Assembly (NCBI GenBank): GCA_963848475.1
Contig: CAWKDW010000013.1
Location: 186,001-250,000, forward strand
Direction of reading: 5' to 3'
DNA from: Solirubrobacter sp963848475
GTDB lineage: Bacteria > Actinomycetota > Thermoleophilia > Solirubrobacterales > Solirubrobacteraceae
Length of the DNA stretch: 64,000 bases
Each line of letters starts with the position of its first letter. Position 1 is the first letter of the stretch. Below, piece by piece: positions 45,436 through 55,833 of the stretch. The notes under the pieces are model-generated. The model was not told where the DNA came from and ran no database searches. It saw nothing but the letters and a program-made list of their open reading frames with translations. The position numbers and the translations under genes were made by a program.

Positions 45436-47287
45436 ATGTGTGGCATCGTCGGCTACGTCGGACAGCGGTCGGTTCAGGAGATCCTCCTCGCCGGCCTCGA
45501 GAAGCTCGAATATCGCGGCTATGACTCCGCCGGCATTTCGATCCAGGCGAAGGCGCGCTCGAGTGCGTGCGCGCCGTCGGAAACCTCTCGGCACTGAAGG
45601 CCGCCGTCGCCGCGCGCCCGGAAGCGAAGGCGGGGTCGCCGTGCTCGCGCCGCCCGCGACCACCGGCATCGGCCACACGCGCTGGGCCACTCACGGGCGC
45701 GTCACCGAGGAGAACGCGCACCCGCACTACGACCCCGAGAACCGCGTCCACGTCGTGGTCAACGGTATCGTCGAAAACTACCTGGAGCTCAAGCAGGAGC
45801 TCAGCGCCGGGGCGCCCACTTCACCTCGGAGACCGACGTCGAGGTGATCGCGCACCTGATCGCGTCCGAACTCGACGAACACGGACTCGTCGGAGGCCAC
45901 GCGCCTGACGTACAACCGTCTGCGCGGCCACTATTCGTTCGTGGCGGTGGCCGCCGACGAGCCCGGCATTCTCGTCGGCGCTCGCAAGGAGTGTCCATTG
46001 ATCGTGGGCCGCGGCGACGGCGAGCAGTTCCTCGCCTCCGGCATCCCGGCCTTTCTCGCCCACACGCGCACCGTTCAGGCGCTCGAGGACGACGAGCTCG
46101 TCGTCTTGACCCCGCAGGGCGCGACCTTCCTGACCGCCGAAGGCGCGGCCTTCGAGCGCGAGTCCTACGAGGTCGACTGGGACTCCGACGCCGCCGAGAA
46201 GGGTGGCTACGAGACATTCATGCTCAAGGAGATCCATGAGCAGGCCGACGCGGTGGCGGAGACGATCGCCGACCGGACCGTCAGGCCGGACGGCGTCGAT
46301 CTGCCCGAGCTCGACGACGAGATGCTGCGGGGGACCAAGCGCATCATCATCGTGGCTTGTGGTACGTCGTATCACGCGGGCCTGATCGGGCGTTACGCGA
46401 TCGAGGAATGGGCGCGCGTCCCGGTTGAGATGGACGTCGCCTCCGAGTATCGCTACCGCAATCCGGTGGTCGGGCCCGGCGATCTGGTGATCGGCATCAC
46501 CCAGTCCGGCGAGTCGCTGGACACGCTCGCGGCGATGCGCCTGGCGCGCGAGCGCGGGGCAACCGTGCTGGCCGTGACGAACATCATGGGCTCCCAGGCC
46601 ACCCGCGACGCCGATGGCGTGATCTACACGCGCGCGGGGCTTGAGATCAGCGTCGCCGCGACCAAGACGTTCGTCGCACAGGTTGCCGTCATGTATCTGC
46701 TCGCGCTGCGCCTGGCGGAGCTGAAGAACACACTGTCCATCGAGCGCCGGCAGGAACTCGTCACCAAGCTCAAGCGGATTCCCCACGACATCGGCGAGCT
46801 GCTGGCCAAGGGCACCGAAGCGATCGACCGCGTCGCTCGGCGCCACTGCGATAAGGAGTTCTTCCTGTACCTCGGCCGCCACGTCGGCCTCCCGGTGGGT
46901 CTGGAAGGTGCGCTGAAGCTCAAGGAGATCTCCTATATCGCCACCGACGCCTACGCGGCCGGTGAGATGAAGCACGGTCCGATCGCGCTGCTCGACCAGG
47001 ACACGACGGTCGTCGTGGTCGCGACCGACTCCCCGGTGCTCGAGAAGGTGATCTCCAACATGCAGGAGGTCCGTGTCCGCGGCGCGCACGTGATCGCCGT
47101 GGCGAGCGAGGGCACCGACCTCGGCGAGCACGCCGAGGAGACGCTGTACGTCCCTCAGACGGACTGGATGCTGCAGCCGCTGCTCGCCGTCATCCCGCTT
47201 CAGCTACTCGCCTACAGGATCGCGCGGCTGCGCGGCCTGAATGTCGATCAGCCCCGAAACCTGGCGAAGACAGTCACGGTCGAGTAG
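45436..47287 (+). CDS. glmS: glutamine--fructose-6-phosphate aminotransferase (isomerising), four frameshifts
   Basis: About 617 residues after four indels in the first 500 nt are repaired (deletions near 45554, 45630 and 45812, the last two in G runs; one insertion near 45888). CGIVGYVGQRSVQEILLAGL gives the Cys2 nucleophile; LEYRGYDSAGISI, GHTRWATHGRVTEENAHPH and VVNGIVENYLELK are the glutaminase blocks. The two SIS domains follow intact: RIIIVACGTSYHAGLIGRYA, GITQSGESLDTLAAMRLARE and the C-terminal QPRNLAKTVTVE. It is the first committed step of hexosamine synthesis. AAGGAGG lies upstream of ATG 45436. No glmS ribozyme is seen. Confidence 0.94.
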
Positions 47288-47948
47288 TTCGCTGCAGCGC
47301 TTCCGTATCGCGGCAGCCGTTCTTGCCGCCGAGTCGATCATCCATCTCGCGAACTTCGGACTGCTCGGCGGTGACGTTCGCTTTCTGAACTCCGCCAAAG
47401 CTTGGAGTTACTCGCACGTGCTGGGGACCATCGCGTTCGCGCTCTGTGCCGTTGCCGGGTGGCGCGGCGCGCGACGGACACGACGAGGCACCTGGTGGCT
47501 GGTGTTCGGGCTCTCGGGCTTCCTGTTGGTCGACAACCTGTCTCGGCTGCACGAGCACGTCACTCTGTGGCCGCTCGTGTATGCGCCGATCCTGGCGGTA
47601 CTCGCCGGCGCGGCGCTGAGACTCAGCGCGGGCTCCGACGTCGCGCCCGCCGTCCGCGGCGGTCTCGTGCTCCTCCTGATCTCGCTGCTCATCCACGCGT
47701 TGTCGTTGCGGCTGGGACACGCCCTCGGCCTCTGGGAGCCCGACAAGTCCCGCTTCCTGCTCTGGCGCTATCAAGTCCTGATCGCGGTCAAGGAAGGGAC
47801 CGAACTCGCCGGTTGGATGCTCTTCGCGCCGGCGTTGCTGCTGCTCGCGAGACGTCCCGCCGGGTCCGATCAGGGGAATTTGCCGACGGCAGCGTTCCAC
47901 AGCCGACCGCCGAGTTCCTCCGCCGCTCCGGCGGGCAGGACGAGCTGA
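47241..47948 (+). CDS. polytopic membrane protein of unknown function
   Basis: A 235-residue frame. After a short basic lead the recognisable part starts LQRFRIAAAVLAAESIIHLA and has about six hydrophobic segments (VLGTIAFALCAVAGW, WWLVFGLSGFLLVDNLSRLH, VYAPILAVLAGAALRLS, VLLLISLLIHALSLRLGHAL, GWMLFAPALLLLA). ATG 47241 lies inside glmS; a non-canonical start nearer 47290 is equally possible. The Ser/Pro-rich last 30 residues overlap the convergent histidine kinase gene. No family recognised. Confidence 0.6.
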   Translation: MSISPETWRRQSRSSSSLQRFRIAAAVLAAESIIHLANFGLLGGDVRFLNSAKAWSYSHVLGTIAFALCAVAGWRGARRTRRGTWWLVFGLSGFLLVDNLSRLHEHVTLWPLVYAPILAVLAGAALRLSAGSDVAPAVRGGLVLLLISLLIHALSLRLGHALGLWEPDKSRFLLWRYQVLIAVKEGTELAGWMLFAPALLLLARRPAGSDQGNLPTAAFHSRPPSSSAAPAGRTS

Positions 47949-49582
47949 GCTCCCGCTGAGAGCAGTTCCTCGGGAGCCGGATCCTCTTCGCGCTCGCCAG
48001 CGAGTGCGATCCTGCGGGCGTCGACCAGGCGCGGATCGGCCGCAAGGCGCCGCAACAGCCATGTCGCGGGCAAGTCCCCGGTCGCCGTTCCCACCACGAC
48101 GGCGTCGGGCCGCAACTCGACCGCGACACGCAGCGCCTCTTCGGCGTTCTCGGCGACGCAGGTCACGGCCCCGTCGCCGATGCCGCCGACGATCGCCTCC
48201 GCGCGTCCTGGCACCCGTTCGACGATCACGACGGTCGAGACCGGACGTGACTCAGGCTCCCCGGCGAGTTCGGCCTCGAGGCGAGCGCGGACGTATTGCG
48301 TCCGTTGGGCGGCCGCCACGTGCTGGCCGAGGGTGGCGGCGACGGTGGCCCCTGCAGGAGGACGCAACGGGAGCGTCACGGCGAACAGCGCGCCGCCCTC
48401 GGGCGCTTCTCCGAGCGAGATGTCTCCGCCGTGAAGTTCCACGAACTCGCGCACGATCGCAAGTCCGAGTCCGGCGCCGGTGCCACTCGAGCGCCCATCG
48501 CCGCCGAGGCCCGAGCGGTAACGGCCGAAGACTTGCTGGCGGTGCTCGACGGGGACGCCCGGTCCTGAATCGGCGATCTCGAGCGACGCGGCGTCTTCGA
48601 CGCGCAGCGCGCAGCGCACCGTTCCTCCCGGCGGGGTATGTCGGATCGCATTTGCGAGCAGGTTCGAGACGATCCGGCTGACCCGTTCGACGTCGAAGCG
48701 AGCCTGCACGGACTCAGGCACGTCAATCTTCAGCACGAGGTCCCGATCGGCGCAAAGCGGTTCGAATTGCTCCGCCACGGTGCGCACGGCCTGCGCGAGG
48801 TCGGCCTCGACCAAGGTGAGACGTGCTTCGCCGTGATCGGACTTGACCTGCTCGAGCATGTTGTTGATCTGTTCGAGCGCGTCCAGTGCCGCCAGCCGCA
48901 TCGCGCCGATCTGGCGGTGCAGGTCGTTGTCAAGCTGCGACCGCAGGGCCTGTTCGGCTCGGGTGATCACCACCTGCAGCGGCGCGCGAAGATCATGCGA
49001 CAGTTCACCGAGCAGGCGCTCACGGTAGTCGTGAACGCGGGCCAGTCGCTCCGTGAGTGCAGACAGCTCCGAGTTGTTCCGTGCCAATCGCTCCTCGACG
49101 AGCTTGCGATCGGTGACTGAGCGACCCTCGGCGACGATGAAGGCGATCTGCCCGTCGCGCCCGCGCAGCGGACGAATGAGGAGATCGAGCGTTCCCGCGA
49201 GCCGGTCGCCGCCCTCGACGTGAATCTCGACGTCGAAGCGTGCCAGTTGGCCGGTCGCGGCCGCCGCGACTGCCTGCTCCAGGGCGACCGAGGTGCTGGC
49301 ATCGGCGCTCGTCCACCAGGCCGTGGTCCACAGCGGGAGTCCGACGACCTCAGCCCGATCGAGGCCGCCCGTGATGAGCGCTGCCGGGTTGATGTCGAGG
49401 ACGTGCCCGCGGGCGTCGAGCAGCGCGACAAAGCTCGACGACTTGGCGTGGGCGACCTGCGCCATCAGTGCGCGGGTCGCGGGATCGTCGCGCGCCTGCG
49501 GAGTCGACAGCCGCGCGCGCAGCGATTCGACGACGTCCAGTGAGGAGCGCCAATGGTCGACTCGTCGTCCCTGCGAGCTCAA
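47870..49582 (-). CDS. PAS-domain sensor histidine kinase with a degenerate receiver-like C-terminus
   Basis: A 570-residue soluble protein. PAS domain about 45-165 (VALLDARGHVLDINPAALIT). HisKA has the H-box LLGELSHDLRAPLQVVITRA with phospho-acceptor His196. HATPase_c shows the N box (NLLANAIRHTPPGG), G1 (LEIADSGPGVPVEHR) and G2 (GTGAGLGLAIVREFVELHGG). A further about 125 residues fold like a receiver (STVVIVERVPGRAEAIVGGI, LRPDAVVVGTATGDLP), but the phospho-acceptor Asp position reads Gly/Thr, so it should not be phosphorylated. TTG 49582 with a weak AGGAC is proposed. No response regulator gene is adjacent. Confidence 0.87.
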   Translation of the reverse strand: MSSQGRRVDHWRSSLDVVESLRARLSTPQARDDPATRALMAQVAHAKSSSFVALLDARGHVLDINPAALITGGLDRAEVVGLPLWTTAWWTSADASTSVALEQAVAAAATGQLARFDVEIHVEGGDRLAGTLDLLIRPLRGRDGQIAFIVAEGRSVTDRKLVEERLARNNSELSALTERLARVHDYRERLLGELSHDLRAPLQVVITRAEQALRSQLDNDLHRQIGAMRLAALDALEQINNMLEQVKSDHGEARLTLVEADLAQAVRTVAEQFEPLCADRDLVLKIDVPESVQARFDVERVSRIVSNLLANAIRHTPPGGTVRCALRVEDAASLEIADSGPGVPVEHRQQVFGRYRSGLGGDGRSSGTGAGLGLAIVREFVELHGGDISLGEAPEGGALFAVTLPLRPPAGATVAATLGQHVAAAQRTQYVRARLEAELAGEPESRPVSTVVIVERVPGRAEAIVGGIGDGAVTCVAENAEEALRVAVELRPDAVVVGTATGDLPATWLLRRLAADPRLVDARRIALAGEREEDPAPEELLSAGAQLVLPAGAAEELGGRLWNAAVGKFP

Positions 49583-49752
49583 TTGTTGTCCTGTCGGCGC
49601 CTGCCAAGTCAGCGCTGAGGCAAGAATCTACGGCACCGCGGGGCGTGTGCGCGAATGAAGCTCAGCTGATGAGAGCCAGGCTAGCCGAGCGAGAGGCCAA
49701 CCCGGTCCCTGATGGCCGACTTGCAACGAATCGACGCCGTCCGGACTTGCTG

Positions 49753-49776
49753 GATAGGCCGCCGCGGCGGCCTATC
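49753..49776. terminator. 24-bp perfect palindrome after the Gfo/Idh gene
   Basis: Twelve bases GATAGGCCGCCG are followed directly by their exact reverse complement, with no loop. It lies 9 nt past the dehydrogenase stop (minus strand). Used as RNA it would form a strong stem (terminator); as DNA it is an ideal dimer-binding site. Confidence 0.65.
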
Positions 49777-49784
49777 GGCAACGT

Positions 49785-50815
49785 TCAGGCGGCGGCGGGG
49801 CGCGGCACGTCCGTGCCGATGCCGACGCGGGCGCCGGCGGCATCCAGGGATGCGTCGACCGCCTCGATCATGCGAACGACCTCGACGCCAAGCTGTGCCG
49901 ACGAGCGTGGCGTCTCGCCGGTCTCGATCGCGTGGCAGAAGTCCTCGAGTTCGCGTGTCAGCGGCTCAGCCACATCCACGCGCGGGGACACGATGTCGCC
50001 GGTGCGGTACGTGAGCTTGTATTCCCCGAACGTCTCCGGGTTGGGCAGCACGGCGCCGGAGTCGAAGACGCGCACGGGCTCTGTGCTCGTGTCGTCATAG
50101 ACGATCATCTTCCGGGAGCCGACGATCGTCGTGCGACGCAGCTTGCTCGGGGCCAGCCAGGAGAGCTCGACGTGTGCGACGGTGCCCGAGGGGAACTCCA
50201 GGTTGATGAAGGCCACGTCGGGCAGCTGGGGCAGCACGCAGCCGCGCGCGAGCGCCGCGCGTGAGACGGCGTCTCATCGAGCCAGTAACGGAGGATCGAG
50301 AAGTCGTGCGGCCCGAGGTCCCAGGCCACGCTGACGTCCGGCTGGTGGAGACCGAGGTTCACGCGGCTGGTCGAGATGAAGTAGATCTCGCCGAGTTCCC
50401 CGGCCTGGATCAGATCGCGGATCATCATGACCGGCGGGCTGTACAGGAAGGTGTGGCCGGGCATCAGCACGACGCCGGCCCGATTCGCGAGGTCGACCAG
50501 ATCGAGGCCCTCGGCGGAGGACGCGGCCAGCGGCTTCTCGACGAAGACGTGCTTGCCGGCCTTCAGTGCGGCCGAGGCCAAGTGGTGATGCGTGGACACG
50601 GGCGTGGCGATCACCACGGCGTCGATGCGGTCATCGGCGATCACCTCCGCGAAGTCCTGCGTCGCGCCGACGGCGGGATAGCGCCGTTTGATCGACTCGA
50701 GCGCCTCGGCTCGCAGATCGCAGACCGTGATCAACTCTGCGTTCGGGATCTCGTGGAGGTTGCGGACGAGATTCGGGCCCCAGTAGCCGAGCCCGACGAT
50801 GGCAAAACGAGTCAT
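49785..50815 (-). CDS. Gfo/Idh/MocA family NAD(P)-dependent oxidoreductase, one frameshift
   Basis: About 343 residues after one missing base near 50255 is restored. TRFAIVGLGYWGPNLVRNLH is the Rossmann motif; AVVIATPVSTHHHLASAALK and GKHVFVEKPLAASSAEGLDL (EKP with the catalytic Lys) follow, then VAWDLGPHDFSILRYWLDET, a pattern seen in WbpB/WlbA-type UDP-sugar 3-dehydrogenases and other Gfo/Idh members. The C-terminal half contains PSGTVAHVELSWLAPSKLRR. A role oxidising a nucleotide sugar, possibly upstream of the DegT enzyme at 33.6 kb, is plausible. ATG 50815 has TACGGT 6 nt upstream. Confidence 0.85.
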
Positions 50816-50821
50816 GCTGCG

Positions 50822-50827
50822 ACCGTA
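50822..50827 (-). promoter_or_regulatory. leaderless -10 hexamer TACGGT for the Gfo/Idh gene
   Basis: Minus-strand TACGGT lies 6 nt before ATG 50815; no SD is present. Confidence 0.5.
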
Positions 50828-51014
50828 GGGCGACGGTGGGGCATCGCGAGCGAAGACCGTTCGTGCGTCGAGGCCACCCTGGCGATCAGGTCAGGTGAAC
50901 CACGCCAAAACCTGGACGCAAGCGGGTACCCGACACCGCCACGCCAGTACATACTCCCTCGGTTGCGCGAACCGACCAGATCGGACGCCCGCCATCACAC
51001 AGCGATCAGGGTGC

Positions 51015-51036
51015 GCGGCCCCAATTCTAGGGCCGC
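51015..51036. terminator. 7-bp hairpin in the intergenic region before the PIG-L gene
   Basis: GCGGCCC and GGGCCGC flank an 8-nt AT-rich loop (CAATTCTA). It lies about 65 nt upstream of the next start; a leader or terminator element. Confidence 0.4.
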
Positions 51037-51100
51037 AGCCAATCCTCGACCTCCGGGGGGTGTCTCCGGGGCACCTGATGCGTGAATATAGATGTCCCCA

Positions 51101-54100
51101 ATGATGTTCGAACCCAGACAATCTCTTACTCGGATCTCCCTGGGCGTTGCCCTGCGAGTCCTCGGCGCGACGCTGGCTCTCATCGTCTCCGCGCCCGCAG
51201 CCGCCCATGCGCAGGGGACGATCGTCGCGGACGAGTTCGGCGGCAGCACGCTAAATACCGGAGTCTGGACCTTTGTCAACCCCGTAGGGGATTCGAGCGT
51301 CAGCGTCGGCGGCGGCCACGCGAGCATCGCGGTCCCGGCCGGCAGCACCCACGATGTCTGGGGCAACAACAACGCGAGCACAGGGCTGCGCCAGACCGTT
51401 CCCAACCGCGACTTCGAGATCGAGGCCAAGTTCGACTCGCAGCCGACGAGCGGCTTCCAGATGCAGGGCATCATCGTCGAGCAGGACTCCAACGACCTGG
51501 TCCGCGCGGAGGTCCACAACGACGGCTCCGCTACGAACCTGTTCGTGGCCACGATCGCCGACGGCTCCTCCGTCGTCCGCCACTACGCGAGCGTGCAGGC
51601 CGGCGCGGCCACCTACCTGCGGGTCATCCGCACCGGCAACAGCTGGCTGATCCGCTATTCCCGCGACGGTTCGACGTGGACGACGACCGCTCCGTTCACG
51701 TTCGCCATGACGGTGAACCGGATGGGCCCGATGGGCGGCAACAGCGGCAACCCGTCGCCGGCGTTCACGGCGCAGGTCGACTGGTTCAAGGAGATCCTGC
51801 CAGACACGACGGCGCCGGTGATCTCCGGGGTCGGGTCCAGCGCACGGAAGCTCGACGCGACGATCACATGGACGACGGACGAATCCTCGACGTCTGAGGT
51901 CTCCTACGGGCCGACGACGGCCTACGGCAACACCAAGGTGGGCAGCGACGGACTCGTCACGAGCCACAGCGTGATCATCCCCGGTCTCGCCTGTGCCACG
52001 ACCTACCACTACCGGGTGCGCTCGAAGGACTCGTCCAACAACGGCGCGGACGGCACCGACCGTACGCTGACGACCGCCGCTTGTCCGGTCACGGCCGAGA
52101 GCGACGAGTTCAACGGGACCACGATCGATATGAACCGCTGGACGCTCGTCGATCCCGTCGGCGGCGTCACGCTGGGGGCCACCGGAGGTCAGGCGCGGAT
52201 CGGCCTGAGCGCCGGCGTTCAGCATGACATCTGGACCAGCTCCGACAGCCTTCCCCGGCTTCTGCAGCCCGCGCCGGACGACAACTTCGAGATGACCGCC
52301 AAGTTCGACTCGAGCGTCAGCATGGCCTACCAGATGCAAGGCTTCGTCGTCCAGCAGGATGCCAACGACCTGCTCCGGCTGGAGGTGCACTTCAACGGTG
52401 CCGACACGGTGCTGTTCGCGGCGTCGGTCGCCAATGGAGCCGCGTCCGTTGTGGGCGACATGTTGAGCGTTCCCGACGGCGCACCGGTCTACCTGCGCCT
52501 GCGTCGGACGGGCGATCTGTGGACGTTCTCCTACTCGTCCAACGGCACCGTCTGGACGAGGACGACCTCCTTCACCCGCGCGATGACCGTGACGGCGGTC
52601 GGCCTCCAGGCAGGTAACAGCGGTTCGAGCGCGCCCGCCTATGAGGCCCGCGTCGACTGGTTCCACTTCACCCCGCCGGACCGCACGGCGCCGGTGATCT
52701 CCGCGCCCAGCGTCACCGCGACGCCAGGCGCCGGGTCGACCGCGCGCATCGCCTGGACGACGGACGAGGTCGCCAGCTCCGAGGTCGCTTATGGCGAGAC
52801 AACGGCCTACGCCGCCGGAAACGTCAGCGGACCCGGCGATACCGCCAACCATGCGGTCACGCTGCACGGCCTCAAGTGCAACACGACCTTCCACTACCGC
52901 GTGCGTTCGGTCGACCCCTCCGACAACGCCTCCAACGGCAGCGACAAGACCTTCACCAGCGCGCCCTGCCCCGCGCTGATGCAGTCCGACGAGTTCAACG
53001 GCACCTCTCTGGACACGGCGAAGTGGGCCTTCATCGATCCGCTGGGCGACTCGTCGACGGCGATGATGGGCGGCGCGGCGGTGCTCGCCGTGCCCGCCGG
53101 CCAAGCCCACGACCTGTGGGCCAACGTCAACAGCGTCCCGCGCCTGCTGCAGGCAGCGCCCAACGGCGACTTCGAAGTCGTGGTGAAGTTCAACAACGCC
53201 GCCAATACGACGACGCAGCAGCAGGGCATCGTCGTCGAGGAGTCGGCGAACAAGCTCCTGCGCTTTGAGACCTACTTCGACAGCGGTTCGCCGAAGCTGT
53301 TCGTCGCGGCGATCGACGGCAGCAGCGCCGAGGTCCTCCACCAGAGCACCATCCCGGCCGGCACGCCTGTGTACTTGAAGCTGCGCCGCGTCGGGAACAC
53401 CTGGACGTTCAGCTACTCCAACGATGGCGAGGGCTGGCGCTCGACCGCGCTTCAACCGCACGCTCGTGGTCAGCGCGGTCGGTCCCTATGTGGGCAACGG
53501 CGGCAGCAAGCCCGCCTTCCAGGGCCAGGTCGACTACTTCCGCGAGATCACCGATCGCACGCCGCCCGCCATCTCGCAGATCGCCGCGCGGCCCGTGAGC
53601 CGGCAGGCCCAGGTCACGTGGACGACCGACGAGCCGTCAAGTTCGGTCGTCGAGTACCGGCAGGGCTCGGGCGCGTGGCAGACCCGAACCGGGACCGAGC
53701 CGCTCGAGACCCGGCACACGGTCGCCGTGACCGGCCTTGCCTGCTCGAGCACCTACACGTTCCGCGTCAAGTCGGCGGACGCCGGCACGAACCTCGCGAC
53801 CTCCGGCGAGTCCTCTCTCACGACGACCGCGTGTACGGCCGCGGGTGGCCCGGACATCGACGTCTGGAGCGGGGACACGCAGAGCTTCGGCGAGCAGGGC
53901 GTTCCGCAGACGTGGGTCAACGTCAACGGCAACGTCTCCGATCCGGACGGCGTGCAGTCGATCACGGGCTCGCTCAACAGCGGTGGTCGCGAAACGCTCG
54001 GGATCACACCCGACGGCTGGCGTACGCAGCGTCCCGGCGATTTCAACTACGAGATCAACGTCGCCGAGTTGCTTCCAGGTCCCAATTTCGTCGAGCTGCG

Positions 54101-55823
54101 CTCGACCGACGCCGGCGGCCGCGTGACCACGCGCACCGTCACGCTGAATTGGGCCGGACAGGGCGGTGGCGCGACGCCTTCCGCCAATGGACCCGTGGTC
54201 ATCATCGCGGCGCATCCCGACGACGAGTCACTGGGTATGGCCGGCATCATCGCGCAGGCCAAGGCCGCCGGGCGACGCGTGTACGTCGTGATCGCCACCA
54301 ACGGTGAAGGCGGCGTCGTCGACGGGGCCGTGAACGACTGCGGTGCGCCCGCCGATGCTGCTCCCGCCGCCCGCTATGGCCTAATGCGCGACAAGGAGAC
54401 GCGAGACGCGATGACCGTCCTGGGGCTCAACCGCACGAGCAGTCTGAGCACGACGGAGCTGATCTACCTCGGCTACCCGGGCGGGCGCATCAGCGACATC
54501 GCGACGACCGACGTGCCGCTGTCGAACAGCTCGACCGGTGTGCAGCGCAGCTACGCGGAGGATTTCGACGCGAGCGTCACGACCTGCAACGGCGACTTCC
54601 GATACCAGCTCAGCGGGACGCACAGCCAGTTCAACGCGGCTGCCCTGAGGGCGGATCTGGACTCGTTGCTGACCATCACTTCCCCAAGCGACATCTACAC
54701 GCACGCGTTCTTCGACGGACATCCCGACCACGCTGAGCTCGGAAAGCAGGTCATGTCGGCCGTGCGCCGTGCGAACGTCCCGGTGCGGGTCCACACGACC
54801 ATTCAGCATCCGGCCGGCGACGGCGAGTGCATGGAGCTCTCCTCTGCCCGCTGGCCGAACCCTGCTCTTACCAACAACAACCCGTTCGCGCGCTTCACGC
54901 CGACGGTCGACTTCACCGCGCCGCCGGCGTTCCCGTGCGACTCGGCCCAGAACGGCACCAGTTGGGGGCCGATGGGCGCCCCGAACGAGACCGTCGTGGT
55001 CCCGGCCAACATGCAGACGACCTCGGAGGCGACGAACAAGAAGTGGCAGGCGATCAGCGTCTACACGTCGCAGATCGACTGCACGGACACAAGTTCCTAC
55101 CACGTCAACTGTGGCTACATGCGGGCCTTCGTGAAGCGAAGCGAGTTCTTCTGGCGCTACGACTTCGGCAGCAAGCGCGTCTGGCCGAAGACCTACACCA
55201 CCAACTGGACGTCGAACGCCTCGATCGGCCAGCAGTCGCAGATCCTCGAAGGTCAGTGGCGCTACGACGGCGGCGGTGTGCGACCGCTCACCACGGGCTT
55301 CGACCGCGCGCTGCTCATCGGCGACACCGGCTGGACGGACTACGACGTCAAGGCGCCCATCACGATTCACTCCTTTGATCCGACGACCGGGCAGGGTGCC
55401 GCGGTCGGACTCGCGCTGGGGTGGCAGGGACACACCGCATGGGGGCAGCCGCGTTACGGCCATCCCGGCGGCGGCCTGTGCCTGTACGCGCGCGGCGGCT
55501 CGGATCCCGACCCGTTCAAGCTGCAACTCGGCTACAGCCCGGGGCCGGTCAACGACACGACGCTGGCCAGCAAGGACATGTCGCTCGCCGTGGATACGAC
55601 CTACATGTTCCGCTTCCGCCAGCAGGGCCTGACCGCGGGCACGACGCACTACAGCTGCAAGGTCTGGCGCGCCGACCAGGCGGAGCCGGCGAGCTGGGAC
55701 CTCCAGGCGGACATCCCGGATTGGCCCGGCACCACCGGCCAGCGCTCGGGCTCGGCCGTTCTGCTCGCACACGAGACAGACTCCACGTTCGGCAACGCCA
55801 CAGTCACTCCGCTCGGCGGCTGA
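51101..55823 (+). CDS. giant secreted PIG-L-family deacetylase with laminin-G-like and Fn3-like repeats, one frameshift
   Basis: About 1,573 residues after removing one base near 53453. Signal peptide (SLGVALRVLGATLALIVSAP) then three repeats, each a concanavalin/LamG-like beta-sandwich (units opening ADEFGGSTLNTGVW, SDEFNGTTIDMNRW, SDEFNGTSLDTAKW; about 51230, 52095 and 52980) plus an Fn3-like module (ITWTTDESSTSEVSYG, IAWTTDEVASSEVAYG, VTWTTDEPSSSVVEYR). An Ig-like module follows, then a PIG-L/LmbE domain from 54193: VVIIAAHPDDESLGMAG and AFFDGHPDHAELG, the zinc HPDDE and HxxH motifs. A final LamG-like domain ends the protein. It probably de-N-acetylates a surface glycan. Confidence 0.8.
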
Positions 55824-55833
55824 CGCGCGGTCG

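Noticed and set aside
51251..53461. A minus-strand open frame of 736 codons
   Set aside because: Antisense to the PIG-L repeat protein; composition is Arg/Gly/Asp/Val shadow and no start signal exists.
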